This document shows positions 51,421 through 60,987 of a stretch of DNA of 64,000 nt, piece after piece. This DNA comes from an uncultured Armatimonadota bacterium. GTDB lineage: Bacteria; Armatimonadota; Fimbriimonadia; Fimbriimonadales; Fimbriimonadaceae. The notes under the pieces are model-generated. The model was given only the letters and a program-made list of their open reading frames with translations, was not told the origin of the DNA and made no database searches. Position numbers and translations under genes: made by a program. Location of the stretch: the NCBI GenBank assembly GCA_903833215.1, contig CAILEM010000074.1, positions 1 through 64,000 on the forward strand. The letters run 5' to 3'. Position 1 is the stretch's first letter, and each line of letters begins with the position of its first letter.

Positions 51421-53801
51421 CACAGGCAGCCAAAGACCGAGTTCTAGCGATCGCGGATGAGCGTCAAATCCATCTTCAAACTCTGCTGGCAAAACCAAGC
51501 GGCGTCAGTTGGTGTATCCGGCATTCTGAACTAGCCGATGAAGTTGTTCGGATCCTTTACGACGACATACAGTCGACATACGCTGACCTACCACCGCTGT
51601 CGATCATTGCCACCGGCGGCTATGGCCGGAGCGAACTTTCCTCGTATTCCGACATTGATATCACGGTTGTTCCGTCCGACGAAGCTTCCCCTCTCCTGGA
51701 CCAAGCGATTCGCACCCTTTTCCAGGATCTGCACTGGGCGTTTTGCACCGCCCTCAAGATGGATGTTGGCTACGCGTACAGGCTCCTAGCCGATGCTCCC
51801 GGCCTTGATGTGAAGTCGAGAACCGGATTAATGGATATGCGATTGCTGGCTGGGTCTCATGAACTGAGTCGCCAGCTTGAGGAAGCGCTTACAGAGAGCT
51901 TTGAAGTCGGTGAATTCGTTCTCGCAAAGATCAAAGAGCGCGAACAGATGTTTCACCGGTATCACGACACTCCATTGGTGGTTGAACCCAACCTGAAGGA
52001 AGGAGCAGGCGGGATTCGTTGTTTCCATTGCGCCAATTGGCTCCGAGAAGCAATCGGGGAGCGCGCAAGTCGCCCAACGAAAGAGTACGACCAAATCCTG
52101 CGCATCCGTAATCTCCTGCAGTTGAATGCTGGAAAGCATCAAGACATGTTGTCCCGCCAACGTCAAGCCCAGATTTCTGATCAGCTAGGCGTCGACATGT
52201 ACGACATGATGGCTACGGTGGTTGAGTGCGGCGCCGCTCTTCACGACTACTACCGGAGTGCCCGCGAAAAGATTACTCACTCGACTTTCGCCCTATCCCG
52301 AGGGGTTCTTGCCGTTCAAGGGGAAGCCCGACTAGTCGGCCAGGCAGACGCCGGCGAGGCCGCGGTTGGAATCGCCATCGGAACCCAACTGGACTTGCGC
52401 GTTGCCAATATCGCCGTTGCGCCTACCAAGGGCGTGCGAGGGCCTGCCGCAATGTACGCCATTTCAACCGGTGAGGCTACGTTGAGGAATATGGATCGAT
52501 GCGGCTTGCTTGGACAGCTGCTTCCCCAACTTGTGGCTTGCCGGACGTTGGTTCCGACCGACGCGGTTCATGAGTACACCGTGTTTGAGCACACGATGCG
52601 TGTCGTTCGATATCTTGAGCAGCTACCACAGGGCACCTTCTTGGGGGACCTTAAGGATGGTCTGAACGATCAAGAGCCGTTGTATTTGGCTGCGCTGTTG
52701 CATGACGTGGGCAAAATTGATCCCGATAAGGATCACAGCATCTATGGTGCCGAGATTGCGAACGAAGTTTGCGAAGCTTGGAATCTCGCTATAGGCAACC
52801 GCGAGACAGTCGAGTGGCTAGTTCGAGAGCACCTTACCATGGCGCGTTTCATACGCGTCCGCGACATCATGAACCCGCAAACCGTTGAAGAGTTCGCAGG
52901 CATTGTCGGCGACGTCAACCGGCTTGCCCTTCTAACAATCTTCACTTTTGCCGATGTAAGCGCAGTTGCAGATGGGGCTTGGACGCCGGCCCAGGACACT
53001 TTCCTGAGAGAGCTGTTTGCCCGAACAGATGCCCTTTTGCGCGGGGATGCCCACTTCTCGCCAGATCCTGCCGTGTATCGTCAGCGCTTGCTGCGCCAAT
53101 TAAAGTCGCAGAAAGAAGACGAAGGGGCCCTTCAGGAGTTTGTCCAAAGCCTTCCTGCCTACTACCTCACCAGTACGCATCCAGAAGTTATTCGCCTGCA
53201 CATGGGCTTCGTGAAAAAGGCTTTGGATTCGGTTCCAACGGTTGAGATTTTTCACCGTTCCGACATTAGTGCTACCGAGATCACGATTTGCACGCTAGAC
53301 GCACCTGGACTGTTGAGCAAACTTCTAGGAGTCTTTTACGCCTTTGATCTGAGTGTGGGAGGCATCCGAGCCTGCACAACGATGACGGCTCCCGCCGTCG
53401 CCCTCGACGTCTTTACCGTAAGTTTCTCGGCTCGCCCCGTTCCGACGGCAACGATGAATCAGGTTACCGCTGCCATCTTAGAGGTCATTCACGGCACAAC
53501 CGACGTTGAAGAGTTACTGGTGCGGAAAGGCAAAGATCCATTCCGGAAACAGCGGATCTTCAAACATACGTTTGTTGAAGGTACACCAGGGATTCTGGAA
53601 ATCCGATCCCCGCGAGGGAGAGGGATGCCATTTCGCTTCTCAAGGTTGATCGCCGATCAAGGCTGGAATGTTGTCGCAGCGCGCGTGGGCCAGTGGGCCG
53701 GAAACGCAACCGCCGCATTCTATTTGCTTGGGAACGGTGGCGAAGGTCTACACAAGCAGGAAGTCGATTTCTTGTTGGACGCGATCTCCTCCGGACCTTA
53801 A
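51417..53801 (+). CDS. glnD: GlnD-like [PII] uridylyltransferase/UMP-removing enzyme
   Basis: A 794-residue protein with the GlnD domain order. The nucleotidyltransferase motif GGYGRSELSSYSDIDI (67-82) has catalytic D79 and D81. Next come the GlnD PII-UTase region (NLKEGAGGIRCFHCANWLRE), an HD domain (LAALLHDVGKIDPDKDHS) for UMP removal, and two ACT domains (about 620-690 and 720-794) that bind glutamine. GlnD uridylylates PII proteins under low glutamine. E. coli GlnD has 890 residues, so this is compact. No glnB, glnK or amtB is nearby, so the PII partner lies elsewhere. It ends the sigma-led chain, an unusual location. Confidence 0.88.
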   Translation: MTQAAKDRVLAIADERQIHLQTLLAKPSGVSWCIRHSELADEVVRILYDDIQSTYADLPPLSIIATGGYGRSELSSYSDIDITVVPSDEASPLLDQAIRTLFQDLHWAFCTALKMDVGYAYRLLADAPGLDVKSRTGLMDMRLLAGSHELSRQLEEALTESFEVGEFVLAKIKEREQMFHRYHDTPLVVEPNLKEGAGGIRCFHCANWLREAIGERASRPTKEYDQILRIRNLLQLNAGKHQDMLSRQRQAQISDQLGVDMYDMMATVVECGAALHDYYRSAREKITHSTFALSRGVLAVQGEARLVGQADAGEAAVGIAIGTQLDLRVANIAVAPTKGVRGPAAMYAISTGEATLRNMDRCGLLGQLLPQLVACRTLVPTDAVHEYTVFEHTMRVVRYLEQLPQGTFLGDLKDGLNDQEPLYLAALLHDVGKIDPDKDHSIYGAEIANEVCEAWNLAIGNRETVEWLVREHLTMARFIRVRDIMNPQTVEEFAGIVGDVNRLALLTIFTFADVSAVADGAWTPAQDTFLRELFARTDALLRGDAHFSPDPAVYRQRLLRQLKSQKEDEGALQEFVQSLPAYYLTSTHPEVIRLHMGFVKKALDSVPTVEIFHRSDISATEITICTLDAPGLLSKLLGVFYAFDLSVGGIRACTTMTAPAVALDVFTVSFSARPVPTATMNQVTAAILEVIHGTTDVEELLVRKGKDPFRKQRIFKHTFVEGTPGILEIRSPRGRGMPFRFSRLIADQGWNVVAARVGQWAGNATAAFYLLGNGGEGLHKQEVDFLLDAISSGP

Positions 53802-53812
53802 GTCCGCCACAC

Positions 53813-55366
53813 TCAAGGCATGTCAACATGCACGGTCTTCTCGTGTGTGTACACGGCCGCACCTTTGGCCGCTCCCTTGGGTCGACGCACGTACTTCTTG
53901 AGCGTATAGTCCACCGGAACGTAGGAGGCGTGCTTGCTTGTGGAATTTAGAACGGCGACTTTGGCCGCAAACAGGATTGTTTCGAGCTGGACTCGGTCAG
54001 GTTGATTCCGGGTCGCAATAACGACATGCGCAGAGGTTGCTCCCCTGACATGTAGCCATAAGTCATTCGGCTTGGCAACACGAAGGGTGAGGTAGTCGTT
54101 GCTCTCCGCGTTTTCGCCAAACAGAACGGTGTAGCCGCCCGGTGCCGAGAGTTCACGAACCCGATGACCCTGATAAGGTCGATCTACTTTGTTGGCGGCT
54201 GGTACGACTTGAAGGTTGATCCAACGTTTCTCAATGGCGGTGCGTTCTAGTTCGCGTAACCGATCGAGCCGAGTCTCGTTCTCAACGAAAGAGATGAGTT
54301 CCAAAATCCCTAGATAATCTCGTTCGACTCGTTCAATCTGATCTCGAACGATTCCCATCCTTCCCTTCGCTTTCTTTGCCTTTTCGAAATAGCGATTTGC
54401 GTTGGACTTAAAGTCAAGTTCAGGGTCGAGCTTAACTTCCAGTTCGGTGCCATCGTAGTCCCAAGCTTTGAGGGAGCTGGCGCCTTCTGGTTCGCGGGCA
54501 CCGTATGCAAGGACGAGTTCACCAAGACGCTGCCAGCCACTTGCCTTCCCTCCTGCTTCCTCAGCTTGACGTAGCTCTGACAGTGCCACTTCCTTTGCTA
54601 GAGAAAGCCTTCTCAGCTGTGACAGGGTGGAGGCTCTGAGTGAGTCGGTCTCGGCGCGCGGAATGGCTAGATCGTAATGCTGTTCCAGCGCAACACTTAT
54701 CGACGCACGTGGAAATTCAGTGAGCCCCAGTGCCGCCACACTGATGGGATAGGCACCATTTCCAGGAGACAGGACCGGCGCAAACTCACTTGGTAATTCA
54801 CCTTCCGTCGCAGCCATGAGCTTGGTTAGAAAGGGACTCATCGGTGCTGCGGTACCTTTCGAAAGGACTGGAGGTAATTCGTAGTGCGAATTAGGCTGAA
54901 TAGGTCTTGAACTCTTTGTTCTGCCAACCCATTTGGCTGCAGACAAAATTCGATCCGCCTGGTCCACCAGAATGAGGTTCGAGTGTTTACCCATCAACTC
55001 CGCAATGAGGCGGGATTCACCCACCGGGGACTCGAACGTCAATTCCAGGATTCGGTCATGTTGAATCTGGTTGACGGCGATGAGCCGGGCACCCTCAAGC
55101 CGAGCACGCAAAGTCATACAGAAAACGGGGGGTTGTGCTTGATTTGATGGCCGTTTCGTGATGAAGTGAACTCGGGAAAAAACAGGGTGGCTGTTCAGAA
55201 GGAGCATGCCTTCGCCCCCACCTGCATAGATACCAATACACACTTCAAAGTCGGAAGGCTGGCGGACGGACTGAACCTTGCCACCCACAAAAGCGCGTAG
55301 CTCTTCAACGACTGCCGAGAGCGTGAAACTGTCGAACGGGATTCTCATTTGCTTTTGATCGGGCAC
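53813..55366 (-). CDS. rqcH: Rqc2-like ribosome quality-control protein RqcH (NFACT)
   Basis: A 517-residue NFACT protein. RqcH binds stalled 50S subunits and adds C-terminal alanine tails for degradation. The NFACT-N domain (about 1-170) has FDSFTLSAVVEELRAFVGG and VSVRQ-like strands. The middle has coiled coil (about 250-370). The NFACT-R domain ends with LRVAKPNDLWLHVRGATSAH, the conserved region, then LEYVPVDYTLKKYVRRPKGA-type sequence (SYVPVDYTLKKYV). Older annotations call it fibronectin-binding protein A. ATG 55366 fits the family start (MRIPFDSF a few residues in). It converges on glnD across 11 bases. Confidence 0.9.
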   Translation of the reverse strand: MPDQKQMRIPFDSFTLSAVVEELRAFVGGKVQSVRQPSDFEVCIGIYAGGGEGMLLLNSHPVFSRVHFITKRPSNQAQPPVFCMTLRARLEGARLIAVNQIQHDRILELTFESPVGESRLIAELMGKHSNLILVDQADRILSAAKWVGRTKSSRPIQPNSHYELPPVLSKGTAAPMSPFLTKLMAATEGELPSEFAPVLSPGNGAYPISVAALGLTEFPRASISVALEQHYDLAIPRAETDSLRASTLSQLRRLSLAKEVALSELRQAEEAGGKASGWQRLGELVLAYGAREPEGASSLKAWDYDGTELEVKLDPELDFKSNANRYFEKAKKAKGRMGIVRDQIERVERDYLGILELISFVENETRLDRLRELERTAIEKRWINLQVVPAANKVDRPYQGHRVRELSAPGGYTVLFGENAESNDYLTLRVAKPNDLWLHVRGATSAHVVIATRNQPDRVQLETILFAAKVAVLNSTSKHASYVPVDYTLKKYVRRPKGAAKGAAVYTHEKTVHVDMP

Positions 55367-55420
55367 GGCTCGTTGTACCTCTCTACGTAACTCGCCGGGG
55401 TCCGAGCCGTCTTAGCTTCC

Positions 55421-57103
55421 ATGGCACATCCGATTCTCTTTTGCCTCTTGCCGCTGGTTACGGTTGGACACGCAGCACCCACTCCCGTTCAACTCAAGAG
55501 CCGTATTGTTGAGGCGTCTGTGTTCAAATCAGGCTTGGTGATGTTAACGCGTGAGGTTACTGTGCCCGTAGGCGATGGAAGTTATACGCTCGATGTTGTG
55601 CCAGAAGCTTCAGACGGCACTTTTTGGTATAGCTCCCCAGACGGCCTTCTTGTGACAGACGTGACAACGACACTGAGAATGAATGACCAGAAGGTGAAGC
55701 TAACGGCCCAGACCATTGGGGACTACCTTGCCGCGAATATTGGTCAGACAGTCAAACTCACCTGCCGAACAATCCAGTACGGCTCAACCAACAAGGAGAC
55801 ACTCGAACAAATCGAAGGGATCGTGAACGGACCTCCGCGCGGAAACACAAATAGTGTTCCAATCAAACTGTCAAACGGCCATCTGAAGAACCTCGCACTC
55901 ACCAGCATCGAGGAGATCGACACAACGGGTCTTAAGTCGGAACTCTCCAAGAGCGTTAAAACCCCTGACCTTAGAATCCAGTTTCGAGCTCAATCAGAAA
56001 AACCCGCAAGACTGCACTTTGTCACGCTAGAGGCGGGGGCAACTTGGGTCGGCAGCTATCTTGTCACCCTAAACCCATCGAGGGCCGCAACCGTGATTGG
56101 AAAGGCGCAAGTGGCCCTAGGTCGCCTGAGTTTCGATGACACGAAAGTTAGTGCAGTGGCGGGTCAACCTTACATGGTCTCGAATAACCGATACGACCTC
56201 AATTCTGGGATCGGAGGACTCGTCAACTACCTCAATGGCGATCAGGATCAATTTCTAAGCTACCTCCAGAGTTCGAAGGACCCGTTTCAGCTTTTGCCAC
56301 AGATGGCGACTGAAGCCGCACAGGCAACTCAATGGGAGAACGGACTAGGCTATGGGTATGACCGCGACGCCTACAACTACAGCCGCTTTGTCGGATATGG
56401 CGGAGGAATGGGCGGTGGAGGCGGGGGAGGGCAAGTAACGTATACGAATCCTTCCAGCACGCGACGCGAACTTGCTCCACAAGCCACCACCGAACGTGTG
56501 GAGAGCCTTTTTGCCTATCCGATCGGAAAAGTGTCCCTTCAGGCCGGCGATCGACTCTCGCGAATCTTGTTCTCGCAATCCTCAACTTATGAGAACATCT
56601 TCCGTTGGTCTGCCGAAGTTGGAAATCCAGACGTCACCGTCAAAAATCTTCTGCGGATTCACAATACGGGAACCGTACCCTGGACGGGTGGTCAAGTCTT
56701 CGTTACGAAAGGTGCCACACCTTTGGCCCAACTGATCATGCCGTTCACTTCAGCGGGCAAGGCCGCCGACCTTGAACTCGCAAATGCGCAAGATATCGCC
56801 GCAAAGAAGGAGGAAATCGTCGTTAGCAGCGATGCAATCGCGATGCCGAACCGGCCCAAACTTCTTCTGCCACGGCAACTTATCGAAGTTCACATGTCAG
56901 TAGAAAGTAGCCGTATGGAAACCGCAACTTTTGAGATGACAATCACGGTGCCAGGTGAGGTTGTGGACCCCAACGGAGGCAAGGTTGAGAAGCTCCTCGC
57001 GCGGCCCGACGGATGGAATCGGTCTTCGCGAATTACGTGGTCATTCAACCTCTCGCCTGGTGAGAAGCGAGAGGTCCGAATGCAGTACCGGCACCTTGGT
57101 TAA
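55421..57103 (+). CDS. Exported DUF4139-type beta protein
   Basis: A 560-residue protein with a signal peptide (ILFCLLPLVTVGHAAP) and no recognised enzyme motif. The layout is an N-terminal beta domain (about 25-110), a middle beta domain (about 190-260) with a following Asn/Tyr/Gly-rich loop at about 320-340 (GGGMGGGGGGG), and a C-terminal beta domain with FRWSAEVGNPDVTVKNLLRI and FNLSPGEKREVRMQYRHLG. The final region is typical of DUF4139 proteins, found widely in exported proteins of unknown function. Upstream it diverges from rqcH across 54 bases. Downstream it converges on pepF with a hairpin. Confidence 0.7.
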   Translation: MAHPILFCLLPLVTVGHAAPTPVQLKSRIVEASVFKSGLVMLTREVTVPVGDGSYTLDVVPEASDGTFWYSSPDGLLVTDVTTTLRMNDQKVKLTAQTIGDYLAANIGQTVKLTCRTIQYGSTNKETLEQIEGIVNGPPRGNTNSVPIKLSNGHLKNLALTSIEEIDTTGLKSELSKSVKTPDLRIQFRAQSEKPARLHFVTLEAGATWVGSYLVTLNPSRAATVIGKAQVALGRLSFDDTKVSAVAGQPYMVSNNRYDLNSGIGGLVNYLNGDQDQFLSYLQSSKDPFQLLPQMATEAAQATQWENGLGYGYDRDAYNYSRFVGYGGGMGGGGGGGQVTYTNPSSTRRELAPQATTERVESLFAYPIGKVSLQAGDRLSRILFSQSSTYENIFRWSAEVGNPDVTVKNLLRIHNTGTVPWTGGQVFVTKGATPLAQLIMPFTSAGKAADLELANAQDIAAKKEEIVVSSDAIAMPNRPKLLLPRQLIEVHMSVESSRMETATFEMTITVPGEVVDPNGGKVEKLLARPDGWNRSSRITWSFNLSPGEKREVRMQYRHLG

Positions 57104-57104
57104 A

Positions 57105-57131
57105 TCGAAGTCCTCTAAATGAGGGCTTCGA
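57105..57131. terminator. Hairpin between convergent DUF4139 and pepF genes
   Basis: TCGAAGTCCTC (57105-57115) pairs with GAGGGCTTCGA (57121-57131) around TAAAT, with one G-T pair. It begins two bases after the left gene's stop and overlaps the pepF stop. No T tract, but shared termination is likely. Confidence 0.55.
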
Positions 57132-58890
57132 ATCGATCGACATCGGCGCGAATCTGATCTAGACTGGCTCTCCAGAAGTCGGGTTTGGTAATGTCGATGC
57201 CAAATCTCTTGCCGAGAGTTGCTGCGTCTGCTAAACCGGTCGAAGAGAGGAGGTCGTCGTAGTGTGCCTTGAATGGCTCGGGATCGCGCTGATACACAGC
57301 GTAGAGCCCGAGTCCGAATAGCAAGCCAAACATATACGGGAAGTTATAGTAGCTGCGTCCATAGTAGTGGCTCTTTGCCGCCCACATGTAAGGATGCAGG
57401 TAATCGGAATCGAGGCCGTCACCGTAAGTCTCAAGTTGTGCTCTCTGCATAATTTCGCACATCTCGCGACCAGATAGTTCTCGCTTCGCCCGAGCTTCAA
57501 AGACCCATTTCTCAAAGAAGAATCTGCTGGAGATATCAACGACCACCTGACATGAGCCCTGAAGTGAAGCTTCTAGGACTGCCAACTGCTCGCCAGGAGT
57601 TCCATCTTTCAGCACGGCCTGGCGTATGATCGTCTCACAGAAAATGCTGGCTGTCTCTGCCAGAGTCATCGGTGTTGCCCGTTGTAGAGGCGTTCTGCCG
57701 TAGAGACACAAATTATGATAGCCGTGTCCTAATTCGTGGGCAAGCGTCGAAACGGACCCGAAAGATGGCTTGTAGTTCATCAGTATGCGGGACTCATCTT
57801 TACGGATCGACATACAGTAGGCACCATCGGTCTTGCCCGCCCGTGGTCCTGCATCGATCCAGTTTTCTCGGAACGACCTCGAAGCAAACTCACCCAGCTT
57901 GTGAGAGTAACCGTGAAACTGCTCGACAACAAAATCACATGCTTCAGGATATTCCCAAGTCTGTTCGCTACTGCCGAGTGGGGCAAAGAGGTCGTAAAAA
58001 GCCAATTTTTCAAGCCCGAGTGCTTTCGCCTTCGCCTTGAGATACCTGCGAAAAATCGGAAAGGCCTCCGTGGCGGCCAACATCATCGCATCTAGCGTAT
58101 GCCGGTCGATATTGCAGCTCAGCAACGCTTCGTCGAGGGGTTCATCCCACTTACGATGGCGACAAAGGGTCGAAACTTCCCCTTTCACACCATTCATGGC
58201 TGCGGCTAGCGGAACCTCAACCGTTTTCCATCCTGCTAATTCAGCCTCGAACGCAGTTCGTCGACGCTCCCGATCAGGGTCGTAGGCGAAATTGCGTACC
58301 ACGCTCATCGGAAGGTTCTGGATTTCTCCGTCGACTTCTATGGGAATCGTAAGTTGACTGGTGACATTGCCATGAAGCTTTGACCATGCCGACATGCCAG
58401 TGACCTCCAACTCAGATGCCAGCATTTCCTCACCGGGGCGCATCAAGTGTTGGGAGCTGATCTTGGCTTTGATGAGCATATACTCATGAGCTTTGGCGAC
58501 TTCACTGGACGCTAGGAGGGCTTCCAGATCCAACCCACCAATCCAGGCTGCGAAGCGCTTGCTTAGCTTTCGGACACTCACGTGGAGTTGGTCGATTTCA
58601 CTTTCTTTGGCTGCCGCCAACTCATCGCGCGAATCGGTAGAGGTAAACGCATGAATATAAGCGTTGATCACGCGGAGCTGCTCTAGAACAGAGTTATAGG
58701 CGGGTACCAGTTCGTCAAACACCTCCGAACCGCTGTGGCTGCCTTTCTCGATCGAGTGTTTATGGAAGTACTCTTCGAGTGCCTTGATCCCCCGTTCGAC
58801 GTCTCCGAAGGCGGAATGAAATTCTAAGGAGCTGAGGCTGGGGAAAACGACTTCCATGTCCCAGCGCGGAAGCGCAGATGAAGCTGACAT
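57115..58890 (-). CDS. pepF: Oligoendopeptidase F-like M3 metallopeptidase
   Basis: A zinc metallopeptidase of family M3B that cuts short peptides; 591 residues. The zinc motif HELGH lies at 385-389, in STLAHELGHGYHN, with the downstream Glu in TLAETASIFCETI. The substrate-site segment ends with YPYMFGLLFGLGLYAVY-type sequence (YYNFPYMFGLLFGLGLY), matching the bacterial pepF clade. ATG 58890 (MSASSALPRWD) gives normal length; the frame extends to 58965, almost to the Lrp gene, with no homology. It diverges from lrp by 80 bases. Likely cytoplasmic peptide turnover. Confidence 0.92.
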   Translation of the reverse strand: MSASSALPRWDMEVVFPSLSSLEFHSAFGDVERGIKALEEYFHKHSIEKGSHSGSEVFDELVPAYNSVLEQLRVINAYIHAFTSTDSRDELAAAKESEIDQLHVSVRKLSKRFAAWIGGLDLEALLASSEVAKAHEYMLIKAKISSQHLMRPGEEMLASELEVTGMSAWSKLHGNVTSQLTIPIEVDGEIQNLPMSVVRNFAYDPDRERRRTAFEAELAGWKTVEVPLAAAMNGVKGEVSTLCRHRKWDEPLDEALLSCNIDRHTLDAMMLAATEAFPIFRRYLKAKAKALGLEKLAFYDLFAPLGSSEQTWEYPEACDFVVEQFHGYSHKLGEFASRSFRENWIDAGPRAGKTDGAYCMSIRKDESRILMNYKPSFGSVSTLAHELGHGYHNLCLYGRTPLQRATPMTLAETASIFCETIIRQAVLKDGTPGEQLAVLEASLQGSCQVVVDISSRFFFEKWVFEARAKRELSGREMCEIMQRAQLETYGDGLDSDYLHPYMWAAKSHYYGRSYYNFPYMFGLLFGLGLYAVYQRDPEPFKAHYDDLLSSTGLADAATLGKRFGIDITKPDFWRASLDQIRADVDRFEALI

Positions 58891-58970
58891 TTTATCTAGT
58901 CTACAAGCTATGAAGATTCGGTTTTCGATCCACGAACCCAAATAAACTGTAAGCTGTCTGAACAAGCATT

Positions 58971-59435
58971 ATGAAAACACATCTGGATGAAGTCGATGTT
59001 CAGTTGCTGTCTCTTCTGCAACAGGACGGTCGTATTACCAATGCCGATCTTGCAAAGCAGGTTGGACTTTCACCTCCTTCTGTGCTGCAGCGTGTACGTG
59101 TCCTCGAGAAAGCAGGTCTGATAAAGGGCTACTTCGGCATTCTCGATGCGGAGAAACTGGGTCTACGAATCACTGCGTTAGCCATGATCAGCCTTTCCCT
59201 CCACCAGGAACAACCGATTGAACGGTTTCGCAGAAGTGTCAACGAAATACCAGAGATTCTTGAGTGCTATCACGTCAGTGGTGAGTTCGACTTTCTGCTA
59301 AAAATCGTCGTCAAAGATATTCGATCCTATGAGCAACTGATTCGAGAACGACTCAGCAAAATCAAAGGCATCCAGCAAATTAAAACTTCGTTTGTCCTAG
59401 CGACGACAAAGCACACAACACAAATCCCGCTATGA
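58971..59435 (+). CDS. Lrp/AsnC-family transcriptional regulator
   Basis: A 154-residue regulator. The N-terminal winged helix (about 5-60) contains DVQLLSLLQQDGRITNADLAKQ then VGLSPPSVLQRVRVLEKAG. The C-terminal RAM/ACT-like domain (about 70-145) has VSGEFDFLLKIVVKD, which binds an amino-acid-type effector. The length is typical. It overlaps the SRPBCC gene by four bases (ATGA), so the regulator, the SRPBCC protein and the dGTPase form one unit. The divergent pepF gene 80 bases upstream is a plausible target. Confidence 0.9.
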   Translation: MKTHLDEVDVQLLSLLQQDGRITNADLAKQVGLSPPSVLQRVRVLEKAGLIKGYFGILDAEKLGLRITALAMISLSLHQEQPIERFRRSVNEIPEILECYHVSGEFDFLLKIVVKDIRSYEQLIRERLSKIKGIQQIKTSFVLATTKHTTQIPL

Positions 59436-59878
59436 AGCAGATTCCTTCGGTGTCCGATACGCTGGTTGTCTATGGCGATTTCCACGGATTCTCCCCGGAG
59501 GAGCTGTTCGACCATTGGGTTTTGCCCGATCTGTTGACGCTTTGGTGGCCCCAAATCGCCGATAACGAACCCCATGAAGGAGGCAGCTATCGCTTCAGTT
59601 GGCCGGACCAGAACTGGTATCTCCAAGGTTCGTACACGGTCTTCCAAAGAGGCGAACATCTCCGTTTTAGCTGGAAGTGGAACCATGAACCTGAGGTTGA
59701 TGAACCGATTTGGGTCGATGTCTGCTTCATGGCAATCGATCATGGGACCAGGATGTCGATTTTTCACGGTCCCTATTCTGATTCCGAAAAAGACCAAGTA
59801 TCCCATCAGGGCATCCTGGAAGGTTGGATCCATTTTGGAAGTCGACTCGCTGGCCTAAGAGTTGGCGAAACGGAATAG
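59432..59878 (+). CDS. SRPBCC (AHSA1-like) domain protein
   Basis: A 148-residue START/Bet v1-fold protein with the AHSA1-like pattern: WVLPDLLTLWWPQIADNEPH near the N-terminus, GGSYRFSW, the strand RGEHLRFSWKW, and the C-terminal QGILEGWIHFGSRLAGL helix. Members bind small hydrophobic ligands or act in stress; the ligand cannot be inferred. It overlaps lrp by four bases and the dGTPase frame by 17, so the three are translationally coupled. Why an SRPBCC protein sits here is not clear. Confidence 0.8.
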   Translation: MKQIPSVSDTLVVYGDFHGFSPEELFDHWVLPDLLTLWWPQIADNEPHEGGSYRFSWPDQNWYLQGSYTVFQRGEHLRFSWKWNHEPEVDEPIWVDVCFMAIDHGTRMSIFHGPYSDSEKDQVSHQGILEGWIHFGSRLAGLRVGETE

Positions 59879-60956
59879 CGATGTCGGCGCACCGGCACGC
59901 CTCGGCGAGCCGTCTGTATGCGATGTGCCCCACCACGTCCGTGAATTGACCGAGAGCCGAGAATACGAGATGCTCTCACCCTATGCCGCCAAGGCAGCCG
60001 AATCGGAAGGACGGTCCGTGCCCATCCCGGATGACCCCGTCCGAACTTGCTATCAGAGAGATCGGGATCGAATCCTTCACTCTAAGTCATTTCGACGTTT
60101 GAAGCACAAGACCCAAGTATTCATCGATCCGCTTGGGGATCACTACCGAACGCGAATGACCCATACCCTTGAGGTCTCGCAAATTGCCAGGACGGTCGGG
60201 AGAGCTTTGCGCCTTAACGAAGACTTGATCGAGGCGATTGCTTTGGGCCACGACTTGGGTCACACACCGTTCGGTCATGCGGGGGAATTCGCACTAGACG
60301 AGGCGATACGCGGTCACTGGCATGCGCATCCGAGCGAAAACCCAACCCCTAGCGGTTTTCGACATTACGAGCAGTCGATCCGCATTGTTGATGTTCTAGA
60401 GGAACTCAACCTCACCGCTGAAACCCGATCAGGAATAGACGGCCATAGCAAAGGTCGCAAGGACCTCTCCGCTCACGATGGTGAACCCACATCGACTCTG
60501 GAAGCCGCGACCGTTCGTATAAGTGACCGAATCGCATATCTGAATCACGATCTCGACGACGCCATCCGAAGTGGAATCATCAGCGCAATCCCGAAGCGAT
60601 TTGACATGCTTGGCACAACCCATTCCGGGCGCATCAGTACGATGGTGCAGGATCTTATTATCTGCAGCCAAGATTCACAAAGCATCAATCTTTCTGGGTC
60701 GTTACTGGACTGCATGAACGACTTGAAAGAGTGGTTGTTTGACAATGTCTACTTGCTGTACCCACAGCGCTACCCGGATGTCCGAAAAGCCCAAAATCTC
60801 GTCAAGGAACTGTTCCAACACTTTTCTGACGAGACACAACTCCCCGAACGGTACACCGGAATCCAAGGGGCAGTCGACTACATCGCGGGAATGACAGATA
60901 GGTACGCGATTGAAACTTATGCAAAGATTAAGTTGCCCAATGCGTGGAAAGCTTAG
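59862..60956 (+). CDS. dgt: Deoxyguanosinetriphosphate triphosphohydrolase-like protein
   Basis: An HD-domain dNTPase of 364 residues that splits dNTPs into deoxynucleoside and triphosphate, adjusting dNTP pools. Features are RDRDRILHSKSFRRLKHKTQ, HTLEVSQIARTVGRALRLNE and the HD motif LGHDLGHTPFGHAGE, with the RISDRIAYLNHDLDDAI helix further on. The start is uncertain: TTG 59862 overlaps the preceding gene by 17 bases, while GTG 59925 or TTG 59946 are later choices; conserved sequence begins near RELTESREYEM. Length fits the short dGTPase class. It ends a coupled set with lrp and the SRPBCC gene. Confidence 0.9.
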   Translation: MAKRNSDVGAPARLGEPSVCDVPHHVRELTESREYEMLSPYAAKAAESEGRSVPIPDDPVRTCYQRDRDRILHSKSFRRLKHKTQVFIDPLGDHYRTRMTHTLEVSQIARTVGRALRLNEDLIEAIALGHDLGHTPFGHAGEFALDEAIRGHWHAHPSENPTPSGFRHYEQSIRIVDVLEELNLTAETRSGIDGHSKGRKDLSAHDGEPTSTLEAATVRISDRIAYLNHDLDDAIRSGIISAIPKRFDMLGTTHSGRISTMVQDLIICSQDSQSINLSGSLLDCMNDLKEWLFDNVYLLYPQRYPDVRKAQNLVKELFQHFSDETQLPERYTGIQGAVDYIAGMTDRYAIETYAKIKLPNAWKA

Positions 60957-60987
60957 GGAAAATTGGCCCAATCCCTCATAAAATATG

